From assembly GCF_022682495.2 (NCBI RefSeq), contig NC_071395.1:56125242-56189241 (forward strand): a stretch of 64,000 bases of DNA. Direction: 5' to 3'. The position numbers and the translations under genes were made by a program. The stretch is from Desmodus rotundus. Lineage: Eukaryota > Chordata > Mammalia > Chiroptera > Phyllostomidae. The notes below the pieces were generated by a model. It did not search any database. It was given only the letters and a program-made list of their open reading frames with translations, and was not told the DNA's origin. Positions 12,443 through 24,485 of this stretch are shown piece after piece (positions within the stretch are counted from its first letter, which is position 1; every line of letters starts with the position of its first letter).

Positions 12443-13388
12443 CAACCAGAGCTTCCTGGAGGGTCCTCCCAGGGACTTCATCCTCCTGGGTGTTTCTGGA
12501 AGGCCATGGCTGGAACTCCCTCTCTTTGTGGTCCTCCTGGTGTCCTACGTTCTTGCCATGTTGGGGAACATTGCCATTATCCTGGTGTCCCGGCTGGACC
12601 CCCAGCTCCACAGCCCCATGTACTTCTTCCTCAGCCACCTCTCCTTCCTGGACCTCTGCTATACCACCACCACGGTCCCCCAGATTCTGGTCAACCTGGG
12701 CAGCTCCAGGAAGACCATCAGCTATGGGGGCTGCACAGTGCAGTATGCGGTTTTCCACTGGCTGGGATGCACCGAGTGCATCGTGCTGGCTGCCATGGCT
12801 CTGGACCGCTATGTGGCGATCTGTGAGCCCCTGCGCTATGCCCTCATCATGCACCGCCCTCTCTGTCAGCAGCTCGTGGCCATGGCCTGGCTAAGTGGCT
12901 TTGGCAACTCCCTGGTTCAGGTAGTCTTGACAGTGCAGTTGCCTTTCTGTGGGCGGCAGGTGCTAGACAACTTCTTCTGTGAGGTGCCAGCTATGATCAA
13001 GCTATCCTGTGCCGACACCACCGTGAATGACACCACACTGGCTGTGCTGGTGGCCCTCTTTGTGCTGGTCCCCTTGGCGCTCATCTTGCTCTCCTACGGC
13101 TTCATCGCCCGGGCAGTGCTCCGGATCCAGTCCTCCAAGGCTCGGCACAAGGCAGTTGGGACCTGCTCCTCCCACCTGGCAGTGGTTTCCCTCTTCTACC
13201 TTCCTGCCATCTACATGTACCTGCAGCCCCCGGCCAGCTACTCCCAAGAGCAGGGCAAGTTTATCTCCCTCTTCTACTCCATCATCACCCCCACCCTCAA
13301 TCCCTTCATCTACACCCTGAGGAACAAGGATGTGAAGGGAGCTCTGAGAAAACTGCTGGCAAAGCTGTGGCGGCTCTGCAGAAGGTGA
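12432..13388 (+). CDS. OR2B11: Olfactory receptor family 2 subfamily B member 11 (OR2B11)
   Basis: An intact 318-codon single-exon class A GPCR expected in the ciliary membrane of olfactory neurons, where it would couple odorant binding to G-olf and adenylyl cyclase. Seen directly: N-glycosylation site NQS (residues 5-7); GN in TM1 (45-46); LHSPMYFFLS (59-68) before TM2; Cys101 and Cys183 for the conserved disulfide; MALDRYVAIC (122-131) at the end of TM3; SY (221-222) in TM5; KARHKAVGTCSSHL (236-249) leading into TM6; PTLNPFIYTLRN (287-298) in TM7; and a short basic tail. Seven hydrophobic segments are present and the length is normal for the family. The ATG at 12432 has A at -3 and lies 20 nt after a likely splice acceptor. 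I recognise it from memory as OR2B11-like across its whole length; a close paralogue cannot be excluded without alignment. No stops or frameshifts, so it is probably functional. Confidence 0.92.
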   Translation: MRADNQSFLEGPPRDFILLGVSGRPWLELPLFVVLLVSYVLAMLGNIAIILVSRLDPQLHSPMYFFLSHLSFLDLCYTTTTVPQILVNLGSSRKTISYGGCTVQYAVFHWLGCTECIVLAAMALDRYVAICEPLRYALIMHRPLCQQLVAMAWLSGFGNSLVQVVLTVQLPFCGRQVLDNFFCEVPAMIKLSCADTTVNDTTLAVLVALFVLVPLALILLSYGFIARAVLRIQSSKARHKAVGTCSSHLAVVSLFYLPAIYMYLQPPASYSQEQGKFISLFYSIITPTLNPFIYTLRNKDVKGALRKLLAKLWRLCRR

Positions 13389-16300
13389 AGACCTGGGCCG
13401 GGGCCCCCTCCATGGCCACAGCCCCAGCAGGTGGGTCCTGTGCTCAGAGAATCTCTCGCTTTAGAAGCCAATAAGCAAACAGTGTAAGGTGTTTTAGAGA
13501 TTTCAGGATTCCCCCTAGTCCCCTGTCCAAAACATCTCTCCTCCTGTGTGGTCACAGCGCCTATGTTCCACCTGTCCCCACAGTCTTTCATTCTAAGAGG
13601 CCATGTGTTTTTAGAAATTGTTAAAAGAGAATTGGCATTCAATAAGTATCTGTCCAGTTATTTAATTCCTAAATATCTGATTCTTTCCCCTTCTAGTCTT
13701 GTTATTTTTCTTCAATTTTTCTCCCATTTCCCTCTTCCCAATCTTCTCTCATCCTTTCCCATTACTCCTAACTAAACATAATGTAAAACTGAAACTAATC
13801 TTATATTACTTATAATAATTTTGTCTCCTTCACTATAGATTTAAAGCTCCATGAATTTTATATGACTTTGAAAACAATTCCAAAAATGAAATAGATTACT
13901 TCTCCTTCCCATGAACTGAGATGATGTCTCTTTCCGTAGTTCAACTTTTGTTCTATAGGAAGTGTCCTTGCCACTACCTGTGACCAAGGACAAGCATGTT
14001 AACCACGGTTGTATAAGACTCGGTGTTGGATTTTATCGGTACAGATCCAACAGCGTATTCTATTACCTAAAACCAAGAATGCCTTATAGTTGAGAACACA
14101 AAATACAAACACAATCACACTGAGGGACAATACAACTTTAAATAACAAGTTCCGAGTCATTGTAATGGCTTCTAAATATTTGTAGAAGCTTTCAAGACAC
14201 AGACACTAGATTAACTGTATTCTTCTACACCATCTTGTTTAAACCTCAATCAACCTCATGTCATAGTAATCACTTTTATGAGGCTTTGTTGTCACGTAAG
14301 AATCAGAATATTAGAGGGGCTGCGATGACTGGGCCACAGCCCCCTGGTGACCAAGGGAATGGAGACCATGCTGAAGTCCGTGTGCTGCCTCCTACTAGGA
14401 CAAAGCCATGAGGCTGGGACCTTCCACTTGCATTTCCTTTCATGTTCTCAATTTATTTATACTTAATTTATTTGCATTCATTTCCCTGCCATAGATGTCA
14501 CATACTAAGCAAGCATAAAAAATAAAATACAACTATAATAATAAATATATAACAATTAGGACAAAAGGGAAAACTGAAGAAGTTTTACTGGAGTAAAGGT
14601 AAAAAGGAAATAGAAATCACAGAGCTGCAGGACTTGAGAAACATGGATGAACCATGGGTGTTCCTGGTACCCAGACCACAGAGCAGTTTTCCCTGGGCTG
14701 GCACCGAGCAGCGCCTGGATAGAAGCTGAAAGCCCTTCAGAACTACCTCTGTGAACACTCATAATGACACATGCGGGCTTTTCTTGTAACTCTTCCTGGT
14801 AGCAGAGGCCAAGACAATTCAGTGAAACCAACGTGACATGGATGTGAAGAGAGGCAATCCATACGTGTAGCTGTGGAGTGATCTGGCCTAACTCCAGGAC
14901 ACACTGAGAGTAGTGAGCACTCGGTTTCTCAAACTAGATGTACCAGATTAAAGGTGGCCTCAAAGCCTCTCCTGTTCCTCACAGTGACAGGTGGAGACTG
15001 TTTGGATGAAGTGACAATGATATTCTAGGTCTTCAGAGCAAGATCATAAGAAATCTGGGAGCTTGTAACTAGTGCTACTCTCTCTTGGACACTCAGTGAC
15101 CAAGGGACAAGTCTAGCTACCCTAACGCAGCCATGCTAGGGAGGTGGCCATGGGTGCTGTCTGACCAGGAGCTATTCTAGACCCACCTGAGCAGCCTGCC
15201 CAGTAGTTAAATGTCACCCAAAGGCCTTGGTAAAGGAGCATCAGAAACTCTGAGCAGAACTCTGCCCCAATTCCTAACCCACAAATTGTGAAATAGAATA
15301 AAACCATTGTTATTCTAAGTCACTAAGTTTGGGGTGGTTTGGCAAGGAGCAATAGATAGCTGGGATGCTAGGAACCCCTAGAATATTAAATATCAGAGTT
15401 GTGTGAAACCACAAGATATACAGGGTGAATTTTCCAGAAGCATCAAGGTTAATCAGTGTTACAGGGAGAAATAGTTAAATAACTGATAATTAAATTAAAC
15501 ATGCTTCCATTATAATAAACTGATATCATACATAGAAAGTGAGGACATATTTTTTATAATGAAACCCAAGACTACAACCATTTTGTATACTTCTGGTGCT
15601 CTGCTCTGTATTATGGAAAGGGCCCTGGAATTCACTGCCCTCTGCTTTTATGAGTACGTTGTGGAGAAGTGTGGAAAACACTCATGAGGAGGAGAGGATG
15701 CAATGTGTGCTCGCTCCCCAGGCACTCCTTCAAAACTATAATTGTTGCCAAAGTTGAATCAAGACATGTTCTCATGCAGCCTCCTTTTCCCAGTTAAAGA
15801 GAAAAGTATATTTTTCATTCTATGTGTGGTTTAGCGAAATTCTTTTGGATGAATTTAACCATCTTATGTTTCTTCATGGGAACACATGAGTCTTGCTGCA
15901 CTCACTTTATTCTGGGGTTGAGGCACAGTTAAGTAAGTCCTTAGAGCGTTTCTCTAAGTGCGTGATTTACCACGGGAGTCGAGACACACGCTTTGAATCC
16001 ACTGCTGTACTACCATTGAGAGCATGGTTTCAGAGGGGCATTTTTATGATCAAAACATTTGACCGTCTGGACAACATAGTAACAACCAATAGCATTGAGT
16101 GATGCTGAATAGATGTCCCTGCCAGTGCATCATGAGAATTCCTTCTTTCATTCCCTAACTTTACCCTAAGTTCACTACAAAACAGGTGAAACGCCCAGCA
16201 AGAACATCAGAATGATGATCTTAACGTCAAGCTTATTGAGATTTATCATCTTCCTTTCAACCTGCAGTCCCATTTGCTGCATGAATATTCCTTGACAGAG

Positions 16301-17419
16301 TAAAAATGTCAGAAATTCTCCTCCATTTCCTCACTCCCAGCTCCTGAATCCTCTCTTAATTACCCCTGGTGCACACACTCAATTTTCACGTTTGCTTCTT
16401 TATATCCGTGCTCCATTCCCAGTAGCCTCTGCCAGCTATGAAGCTATTGTCTCTCGACAGCAAGTTGACTCCATCTTCCTCTTTGTGACACAGACATGAG
16501 ACTCTGAGGAAAAACTTCTGCTTGTTCATTGATTCCTATAAACTATTCTGGTTGGAGACCCTGTTGTCAGACTTCCAGGATGCAGGAGACAGAAGGACTT
16601 AGCACATCCTGTTGTCCTTTGTCCTGATGCCACCTCAGCAATGCTGCTTCATGCTGGCGTTGGCAGCTCATTCCAGAAGCAGCAGCAGACATGGGTTTCT
16701 AACACCTGTACAACCAGCCTTCTGTCCCCTCAGGGGCACCAACATCAGCTCAGCAGCTCTCCCTTCTCAAAGGCCTGGAGTCGACTCCATGGGACTCTCC
16801 TAAAAATGTTCTAATGAATCTGATCTACCAGCTCATGAAAGTCACTCCCTCCATGAAGCTGGGTTGGTTTTTTTTTTTTTTCCTCTTTTCAGGTTGCCAG
16901 TCCCTGATTAAACATTATTGTCATTATGTGCCCTTGAGCCAGTTCTGACTACTGATGAGTGATGTCCACAGTGTCCTGTCCTCAGCAGCCCTGCTCGGCT
17001 CCCGCAGACTCAGGCCCATGGCTTCTTTAACGAAATCATCCATCTCATACTTGGACCTCCTCTTTCTCTGCTACCTTCTATTTTTACCCAGCATTATTGT
17101 CTTTTCCAAAGAATCTGCCTTCTCATGATGTGTCCAAGTACAACAGCTTCAATATTGTCCCTTTTTGCCTCTAGGAAAGTAACTTGCTCTGAGACCCTCT
17201 GGTTCATGTTTCTGGTGGTCCAAGGTCCCCCTAGAGCTCTCCCCCAACACCACATTTCAAAGGAATCAATTTTTCTTTCCAGTCTTCTTTACTGTCTAAC
17301 TTTCACATGTGTACATAGTAATTGGGAATGTGAGGGTGTGGATGATCTTAGCCTTGGCATCTAGTGATACATCTTTGTCCTTGGTGACCTGAGAGGACTC
17401 TGGCCAGCAGTGTCCACGG
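13389..17419. other. Unique intergenic sequence 3' of the receptor
   Basis: Single-copy-looking DNA without recognisable exons. I looked on the minus strand for the C-terminal exons of NLRP3, the human neighbour of OR2B11, and did not find them. AATAAA motifs near 14521 could serve as receptor poly(A) signals, but this is not testable here. A T-run lies at 16868-16881. Confidence 0.5.
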
Positions 17420-17892
17420 TGTTGTGGATGAGACAAAACAAATTCAAATGGACTACCGAAGTCCTGTGGAGAAAAAGGGATGGCACAGCCACTGTCTCAA
17501 GGGGAGACCACCTTGTCCACTCTCTCAAGGGGAGAGTGCCTCGACCCCTGCCTTGACAGGTTTTTATTGGCTTTCTAATAGCATACATCAAAGAAGGTTC
17601 TCATTCATTATGCTTAGGTCTGCTTTAGGTAATTACTTTTTACAGATAACAAAGGAAAGGATGTTATTGATTACTTCCTACATATTAACAAGGAAAAAAT
17701 GTTGCAAATGCAAGGGAACGGTAAGAGTAATTGATCTGGTTACACTCTGTCTTTGGGAGAATTCGCACAGACTTCAGGAAGTTACTTTAAAGATATACAG
17801 TAAGCATTTGCTGCTTCAACTCAGGGTGAGGGAGTTTTAGCGAGAGTAAGCCTCAAAGCAGCCTAGGTATAATGCAGGCCTGAATTCCTACA
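17420..17892 (-). repeat. Solo retroviral LTR, antisense
   Basis: On the minus strand it begins TGTAGGAATTCAGG at 17892, has an AATAAA signal at the reverse complement of 17563-17568, and ends near CATCCACAACA at about 17420 (TG...CA ends). It aligns along its length with the plus-strand LTR at 31324-31780, including the GTCGAGGCAC segment and the TTTCTCCACAGGACTTC segment. No internal gag, pol or env sequence adjoins it, so it is a solo LTR. The 3' boundary is approximate because no matching TSD was found. Class is uncertain. Confidence 0.7.
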
Positions 17893-18161
17893 GGGTAGAC
17901 AATCCGTGGGTTTGGTGTCCTGTGTGCCATCACATGCCTATGTGCTTTCCAATAGGGCAGCGCTACATATGCCATTGCCAGGCAGATCAGTTCCCTTCAG
18001 TGACCATTCCCAATTCTCCCATTGCTGCCTTCCTGAATACCAGCCTTCCCTTGATTTCTTGGTTGCAGTCACAATTTACATTGACTGAAAGAAGGTAAGC
18101 ACATCTTTAACACTTTCACTGTCCTCATTGTCTATGTTAAGGTTGTGTATATCTTCTGCAG

Positions 18162-20236
18162 TTTTTCTTAATCTTTATTGTTATTCAATTACAGTTGTAT
18201 GCCTTTTCTCCCCATCCCTCCACCCCACCCCAGCTGAACCCCCGTCCCTGTCCCACCTCCACCCTCCCCCTTGATTTTGTCCATGTGTCCTTTATAGTAG
18301 TCCCGTAATCCCCTCTTCCCACTGTCCCGACCCCACTCACCCCTGGCTATTGTTACATTGTTCTTAACTTCAATGTCTCTGGTTATATTTTGTTTGCTTT
18401 TTTCTTCTATTGCTTATGTTCCAGTTAAACGTGAGATCATATGGTATTTGTCCCTCACTTCCTGGCTTATTTCACTTAGCATAATGCTCTCCAGTTCCAT
18501 CCATGCTGTTGCAAAGGGTATAAGCTCCTTCTTTCTCTCTGCTGCGTAGAATTCCATTGTGTAAATGTACCATAGTTTTTGGATCCACTCGTTTGCTGAT
18601 GGGCACTTCGGTTGCTTCCAGTACTTGCCTATTGTAAATTGTGCTGCTGTGAATATAGGGGTGCACAGGTTCTTTTGGATTGGTGTTTCAGGGTTCTTAG
18701 GGTATAATCCCAGCAGCAGAATTGCTGGGTCAAAGGGCAGTTCCATTTTTAGTTTTCTGAGGAAAGTCCATGCTGTTTCCACAGTGGCCTCAGCAGTCTG
18801 CATTCCCACCAACAGTGCACTAGGGTTCCCTTTTCTCTGCGTCCTCTCCAACATTTGTTTGTGGATTTGTTTATGTTGGCCACTCTGACTGGTGTGAGAT
18901 GGGACCTCATTGTGGTTTTAATTTGCATCCCTCTGATGGCTAGTGATGCTGAGCATCTTTTCATATGTCTCTGGGCCTTCTGTATGTCTTCCTTGGAGAA
19001 GTGTCTGTTCAAGTGCTTTGCCCATTTTTTAATTGGGTTGTTTGTCTTCCTGGAGTGCAGTCCTGTGAGTTCTTTATATATTTTGGAGATCAGACCCTTG
19101 TCTGAGGTATCATTAGCAAATATGTTTTCCCATACTGTTGGTTCTCTTTGTAATTTGGTGGTGTTTTCTTTAGCCATGCAGAAGCTTTTTATTTTGATGA
19201 GGTCCCATTTGTTTATTCTTTCCTTTATGTCCCTTGCTTTAGGGGACATGTCTGTGAGGATGTTGCTGCATGGAATGTCTGAGATGTTCCTGCCAATGTT
19301 TACCTCGAGGACTTTTATGGTGTTACAACTTATATTTAAGTCTTTTATCCACCTTGAGTTTATTTTCGTGTATGGCGTAAGTTGGTGATCGAGTTTCTTT
19401 TTTTTGCACGTACCTGTCCACATCTCCCAACACCATCTGTTGAAGAGGCTGTTTTTGCTCCCTTTTATGCTCCTGCCTCCTTTGTCAAATACTAATTGAC
19501 AGCAAAGACTTGGGTTTATTTCTTGGCTCTCTGTTCTGTTCCATTGGTCTATGTGCCTGTTTTTATGCCAGTACCAGGCTGTTTTGATTACAGTGGCCTT
19601 GTAATACAGTTTGATATCAGGTATTGTGATCCTTCCTGCTTTGTTCTTCTGTCTCAAAATTGCTGCAGCTATTCGGGGTCGTTTATGGTTCCATATAAAT
19701 TTCTGAAATGTTCGTTCTATATCTGTGAAATACGTCATGGGTACTCTAATAGGGATTGCATTGAATCTATAAATTGCTTTGGGTAGTATGGACATTTTGA
19801 TGATGTTAATTCTTCCAATCCATGAGCATGGTACATGCTTCCATTTGTTTGTGTCTTCCTTAATTTCTTTCTTCAATGTTGTGTAGTTTTCTGAGTACAG
19901 GTCTTTTACCTCCTTGGTTAGATTTATTCCTAGGTACTTTATTTTTCTTGGTGCTATATCGAATGGGATTTTTTTTTCCTGATATCTGATTCTGATGTTT
20001 CATTTTTGGTGTACTAGAATTCCTTTGATTACTGAGTATTGTCTTTCTATATGGCAGTTTTGCCAAATTCATTTATTAGGTCGAGTTTTTTTTTGGTGGA
20101 GCCTTCGGGTTTTCCACATACACTATCATGTCATCTGCAAACAATTACAGTTTCGTTTCCTCCCTTCTAATTTGGATGCCTTTTATTGCTTTTTCTTGTC
20201 TGATTGCTGTGGCTGGGACTTCCAATAGTATGTTGT
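18162..20236 (-). repeat. 5'-truncated LINE-1, antisense
   Basis: The 3' tail is at about 18162 (T-rich, then TTATTCAATTACAGTTG). The body runs through the 3' UTR and ORF2 to a truncation in the reverse-transcriptase domain at about 20236, where homology to the plus-strand L1 at 21702 stops. No clear TSD was found. Confidence 0.9.
18414..20236 (-). pseudogene. LINE-1 ORF2 fragment (reverse transcriptase C-terminal part and Cys-rich end)
   Basis: This is the coding part of the antisense L1. The longest open stretch is 18749-19876 (375 codons) with the region after the RT active site, including the [13 protein letters not shown] and [14 protein letters not shown] blocks. The Cys-rich C terminus continues in another frame to 18414. 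The endonuclease and the FADD catalytic motif lie beyond the truncation or in broken frame, so it cannot encode an active enzyme. Confidence 0.85.
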
Positions 20237-21019
20237 TTTATTTTAAATATAAAGCAAACTTCCTCCTGATTTTTTTTTCCCAGTACGCCTAAGGGATACA
20301 GTTTGGGAAAATACCAACTTTATCTTTGAAATTCCAAGTTTCACACAATCCTGGCAGCTCTCAGGATCTTGTTGCAGATCTGAAGAGTCACAAACTAAGA
20401 AACTAGGCCAGGGAGGTTAGGTCTACCTGGGGTCTGGTGGGAAGCCCATCAACAGGATGCTAAACTTCTTCTCACTTGGTCCCTATACACATAGTAAACC
20501 ATTTACTTAAAGTACACTGAGAGAAATTTAAAAATTCAAACAATCATGCATGTGAAAAATGTGTATTTTCTGATTCATTTCTACTTGAGATAAATCTCAT
20601 CTCTTCCTATAACACTAAAATGTGTTCTGGCCCAAGATTAAAAACAGAACAAAACCTTACACTGAAAGAACTCTGATTACAAGTTAAACCCTACAAGACC
20701 TTTAAAAGGAATTTTTAGCAACCTCCATATCTAACGAAACTATGTAACGAAAAGTCAAATGTAAGTCCAGGCTTCCCAGCTATCCGTCATCTATTTGGAA
20801 AAAGAAGGTTCTATAAATGGATGCATTTGTTATCAGATGAGTACAAGTGGGAAAAGAAGCTTTTTGACGAAGGATTTCACGATAAAAACTTATTACTTGC
20901 AGAAAAATATAACTTACCCCATTGAAATAAATGTACTCAACAAAGTAAGGTGAAGTCATTCTTAAAATAATCAAATACTTCCTGCTGTGCAGAGCATTGA
21001 TGAGGCATCTCATTCAAAG
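20237..21019. other. Unique intergenic sequence
   Basis: AT-rich single-copy-looking DNA with no recognised gene or repeat. Confidence 0.5.
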
Positions 21020-21029
21020 TCTCTAATCC

Positions 21030-21242
21030 ACCCTGCATGGTGTGGCTCCATGGAATGAGTGCCCGCCTGTGAAGCAGAGGGTCATTGGTTTGATCCCCAG
21101 TTGGGGCACTTGCCTGGGTTGGGGATCATGTCCCTAGTTGGGAGCATGCAACAGGCAACCACATATTGATGTTTCTCTCCCTTTCTTTCTCCCTCCCTTC
21201 TCCTCTCTCTAGAAATAAATAAATGAAATCTTTTAAAAAAAA
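21030..21242 (+). repeat. VES-type SINE with TSD
   Basis: It has a diverged SINE head, a B-box-like GGTTTGATCCC and the standard CT-rich 3' part with an A-rich tail. TSD TCTCTAATCC lies at 21020-21029 and 21243-21252. Confidence 0.88.
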
Positions 21243-21380
21243 TCTCTAATCCCCTTTAGAGCAAGAGGGACCTGTGAACCCCACTCAGGAAGGACATCAA
21301 CAGAAGGAGTATATACCCTCAGTGGAAGCTGGGTGAAGATGATGACTGCAGAAAGTACCTTTTAAGAAAGAAGATTCAAT

Positions 21381-21631
21381 GCCCTGGCTGGTGTGGCTCA
21401 GTTGGTTGGAGTGTCATCCCATAAAGTGAAATGTTGGGGGTTGGATCCCTGGTCAGGGCACATGGCCTGGGTTGTAACTTCAGTCCCCCTGTCAGGGCCC
21501 TTATGAGAGGCAACTGATCCATGCTTCACATTGTTGTTTCTCTCCCTCCCTCTCCTTCCCTTCCCCTCTCTCTAAAATCAATAAGCATGTCCTCGGGTGA
21601 GGATTAAAAAATAAACAAAATAAAATAAATT
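21381..21631 (+). repeat. Variant VES-like SINE
   Basis: The head GCCCTGGCTGGTGTGGCTCAG is typical, but the middle differs from the other copies (GGGGTTGGATCCCTGGTCAGG, and CCTGTCAGGGCCCTTATGAGAGG). The tail carries an extra CCTCGGGTGAGGATT segment. A likely TSD, GAAAGAAGAT, lies at 21366-21375 and 21632-21641. It may belong to a separate SINE subfamily. Confidence 0.75.
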
Positions 21632-21701
21632 GAAAGAAGATCGTACTCCCCCAAACCCACATGGGCTACATCACAAACGTGTTCCATGTAAAGACACTAA
21701 T

Positions 21702-24219
21702 AATCTTCCAAAACTGAATGAAGAAGAAGCAGAAAACCTGAACAGACCAATATCAGCAAAGGAAATGGAAGCAGTCATCAAAAAACTCCCAACACACAAA
21801 AGCCCTGGACCAGATGGTTGCACAGGAGAATTCTACAAAGCACTTAAGGAAGAGCTAACCCCTATCCTTCACAGACTATTCGAAAAATTCCAAACTGATG
21901 GAAGACTCCCAAACTCTTTTTATGAAGCCAGCATCATCCTAATCCCAAAAGCAGATAAAGACACGACAAAGAAAGAAAACTTCAGGCCAATATTGCTGAT
22001 GAACATAGACGCTAAAATACTCAACAAAATATTGGCAAACCGCATCCAGCAATACATTAAAAAGGTCATCCACCATGACCAAGTGGGATTCATCCCAGGG
22101 ATGCAAGGATGGTACAATATTCGCAAATCAATAAACATAATACATCGCATCAACAACTGCAAAGACAAAAATCACATGATCATATCAATACATGCAGAAA
22201 AAGCATTTGATAAGGTACACCACCCATTTCTGATAAAAACACTCAGCAAAGTGGGAATAGAGGGAGCATTCCTCAACATAATAAAGGCCATATATGAGAG
22301 ACCTACAACCAACATCATACTCAATGGACAAAAACTTAGAGCTTTCCCACTAAGATCAGGAACAAGACAAGGATGCCCTCTCTCACCATGCCTATTCAAC
22401 ATAGTATTGGACGTCCTAGCCACAGCAATCAGACAAGAAAAAGCAATAAAAGGCATCCAAATTGGAAAAGAGGAAATGAAACTGTCACTATTTGCAGACG
22501 ACATGATAGTGTACATGGAAAACCCTATAGACTCCAACAAAAAACTACTCGACCTAATAAATGAATTTGGCAAAACAGCTGGATACAAAATCAATACTCA
22601 GAAATCAAAGGCATTCCTGTACACCAACAATGAAACTGCAGAAACAGAAATCAGGAAAAAAATCCAATTTGATATAGCAACAAGAAAAATAAAGTACCTA
22701 GGAATAAACCTAACCAAGGAGGTAAAAGATCTGTACTCAGAAAACAACACAACATTGAAAAAAGAAATTAAGGAAGACACAAACAAATGGAAGCATGTAC
22801 CATGCTCATGGATTAGAAGAATTAACATCATCAAAATGGCCATACTACCCAAAGCAATTTATAGATTCAATGCAATCCCTATTAGAGTACCCATGACATA
22901 TTTCACAGATATAGAACGAACATTTCAGAAATTCATATGGAACCATAAACGACCTCGTATAGCTGCAGCAATTTTGAGGAAGAAGAACAAAGCAGGAGGG
23001 ATCACAATACCTGATATCAAACTGTATTACAAGGCCACTGTAATCAAAACAGCCTGGTACTGGCATAAAAACAGGCACATAGACCAATGGAACAGAACAG
23101 AGAGCCCAGAAAGAAACTCAAGTCTTTACGGTCAATTAATATTTGACAAAGGAGGCAGGAGCATAAAATGGAGCAAAAACAGCCTCTTCAACAGATACTG
23201 TTGGGAGATCTGGACAGCTACATGCAAAAAAAAAGAAACTCGATCACCAACTTACGCCATACACAAAAATAAACTCAAGAAGGTTAAAAGACTTAAATAT
23301 AAGTTGTAACACCATAAAGGTCCTCGAGGAAAACATTGGCAGGAAAATCTCAGACATTCCACACAGCAACATCCTCACAGACACATCCCCTAAAGCAAGG
23401 GACATAAAGGAAAGAATAAACAAATGGGACCTCATCAAAATAAAAAGCTTCTGCATGGCTAAAGAAAACAGCACCAAATTACAAAGAGAACCAACAGTAT
23501 GGGAAAACATATTTGCCAATGATCCCTCAGACAAGGGCCTGATCTCCAAAATATATAAAGAACTCACAGGACTGCACTCCAGAAAGACAAACAACCCAAT
23601 TAAAAAATGGGCAAAGCACTTGAACAGACACTTCTCCAAGGAAGACATACAGAAGGCCCAGAGACATATGAAAAGATGCTCAGCATCACTAGCCATCAGA
23701 GGGATGCAAATTAAAACCACAATGAGGTCCCATCTCACACCAGTCAGAGTGGCCAACATAAACAAATCCACAAACAAATGTTGGAGAGGATGTGGAGAAT
23801 AGGGAACCCTAGTGCACTGTTGGTGGGAATGCAGACTGGTGAGGCCACTGTGGAAAACAGTATGGAATTTCCTCAGAAAACTAAAAATGGAACTGCCCTT
23901 TGACCCAGCAATTCCGCTGCTGGGATTATACCCTAAGAACACTGAAACACCAATCCAAAGGAACCTGTGCACCTCAATGTTCATAGCAGCACAATTTACA
24001 ATAGGCAAGTACTGGAAGCAACCGAAGTGCCCATCAGCAAACGAGTGGATCCAAAAACTATGGTATATTTACAAAATGGAATTCTATGCAGCAGAGAGAA
24101 AGAAGGAGCTTATACCCTTTGCAACAGCATGGATGAAACTGGAGAGCATTATGCTAAGTGAAATAAGCCAGGAAGTGAGGGACAAATACCATATGATCTC
24201 ACCTTTCACTGGAACATAA
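21702..24219 (+). pseudogene. LINE-1 ORF2 fragment with near-intact reverse transcriptase
   Basis: ORF2p makes DNA from L1 RNA at nicked chromosomal DNA. The first open stretch (to 23309) has the [13 protein letters not shown] block, the RQGCPLSP block and the catalytic FADDM near 22492-22506. One extra A in the A run at 23225-23233 shifts the frame. The protein then continues in the next frame to a premature TAG at 23800-23802, and resumes to 24219 with the Cys-rich end ([16 protein letters not shown]). Upstream flanking DNA happens to be open in the same frame from 21630. The endonuclease is missing through 5' truncation, so no activity is expected. Confidence 0.9.
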
Positions 24220-24473
24220 TCAACAAAAGAAAAAAGCAAACAAAATACAACCAGAGACATTGACGTTGGAACAGTCTAGCAGTGGCCAGGGGGGAAGTGG
24301 GGTGGGGACAGTGGGAACAGGGGATTGCAGGAACTATTATAAAGGACACATGGACAAAATTGGGGGGGATGGTGGGGGTGGGGGAGGGCGGTGGGTTCAG
24401 CTGGGGTGGCGGGGAGGGAAGGGGAGAAAAGGCATACAACTGTAATTGAATAACAATAAAAATTAAAAAAAAA
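21702..24473 (+). repeat. Young 5'-truncated LINE-1 with 12-bp TSD
   Basis: The body runs from ORF2 upstream of the RT domain to the 3' tip (CAACTGTAATTGAATAACAATAAAAA plus poly(A)). The perfect TSD AAAGACACTAAT lies at 21690-21701 and 24474-24485, so the pre-insertion site can be read. ORF2 is nearly open, which implies a recent insertion. Confidence 0.95.
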
Positions 24474-24485
24474 AAAGACACTAAT

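Noticed and set aside
12294..12854. 186-codon minus-strand frame and other long frames across the receptor
   Set aside because: They are other-frame readings of OR2B11; composition of the conserved receptor explains them.
18855..19388. 177-codon hydrophobic plus-strand frame resembling a membrane protein
   Set aside because: It is the antisense reading of L1 ORF2; the same pseudo-protein recurs at 23244-24008 (minus) and 34651-35061 (plus), always opposite L1.
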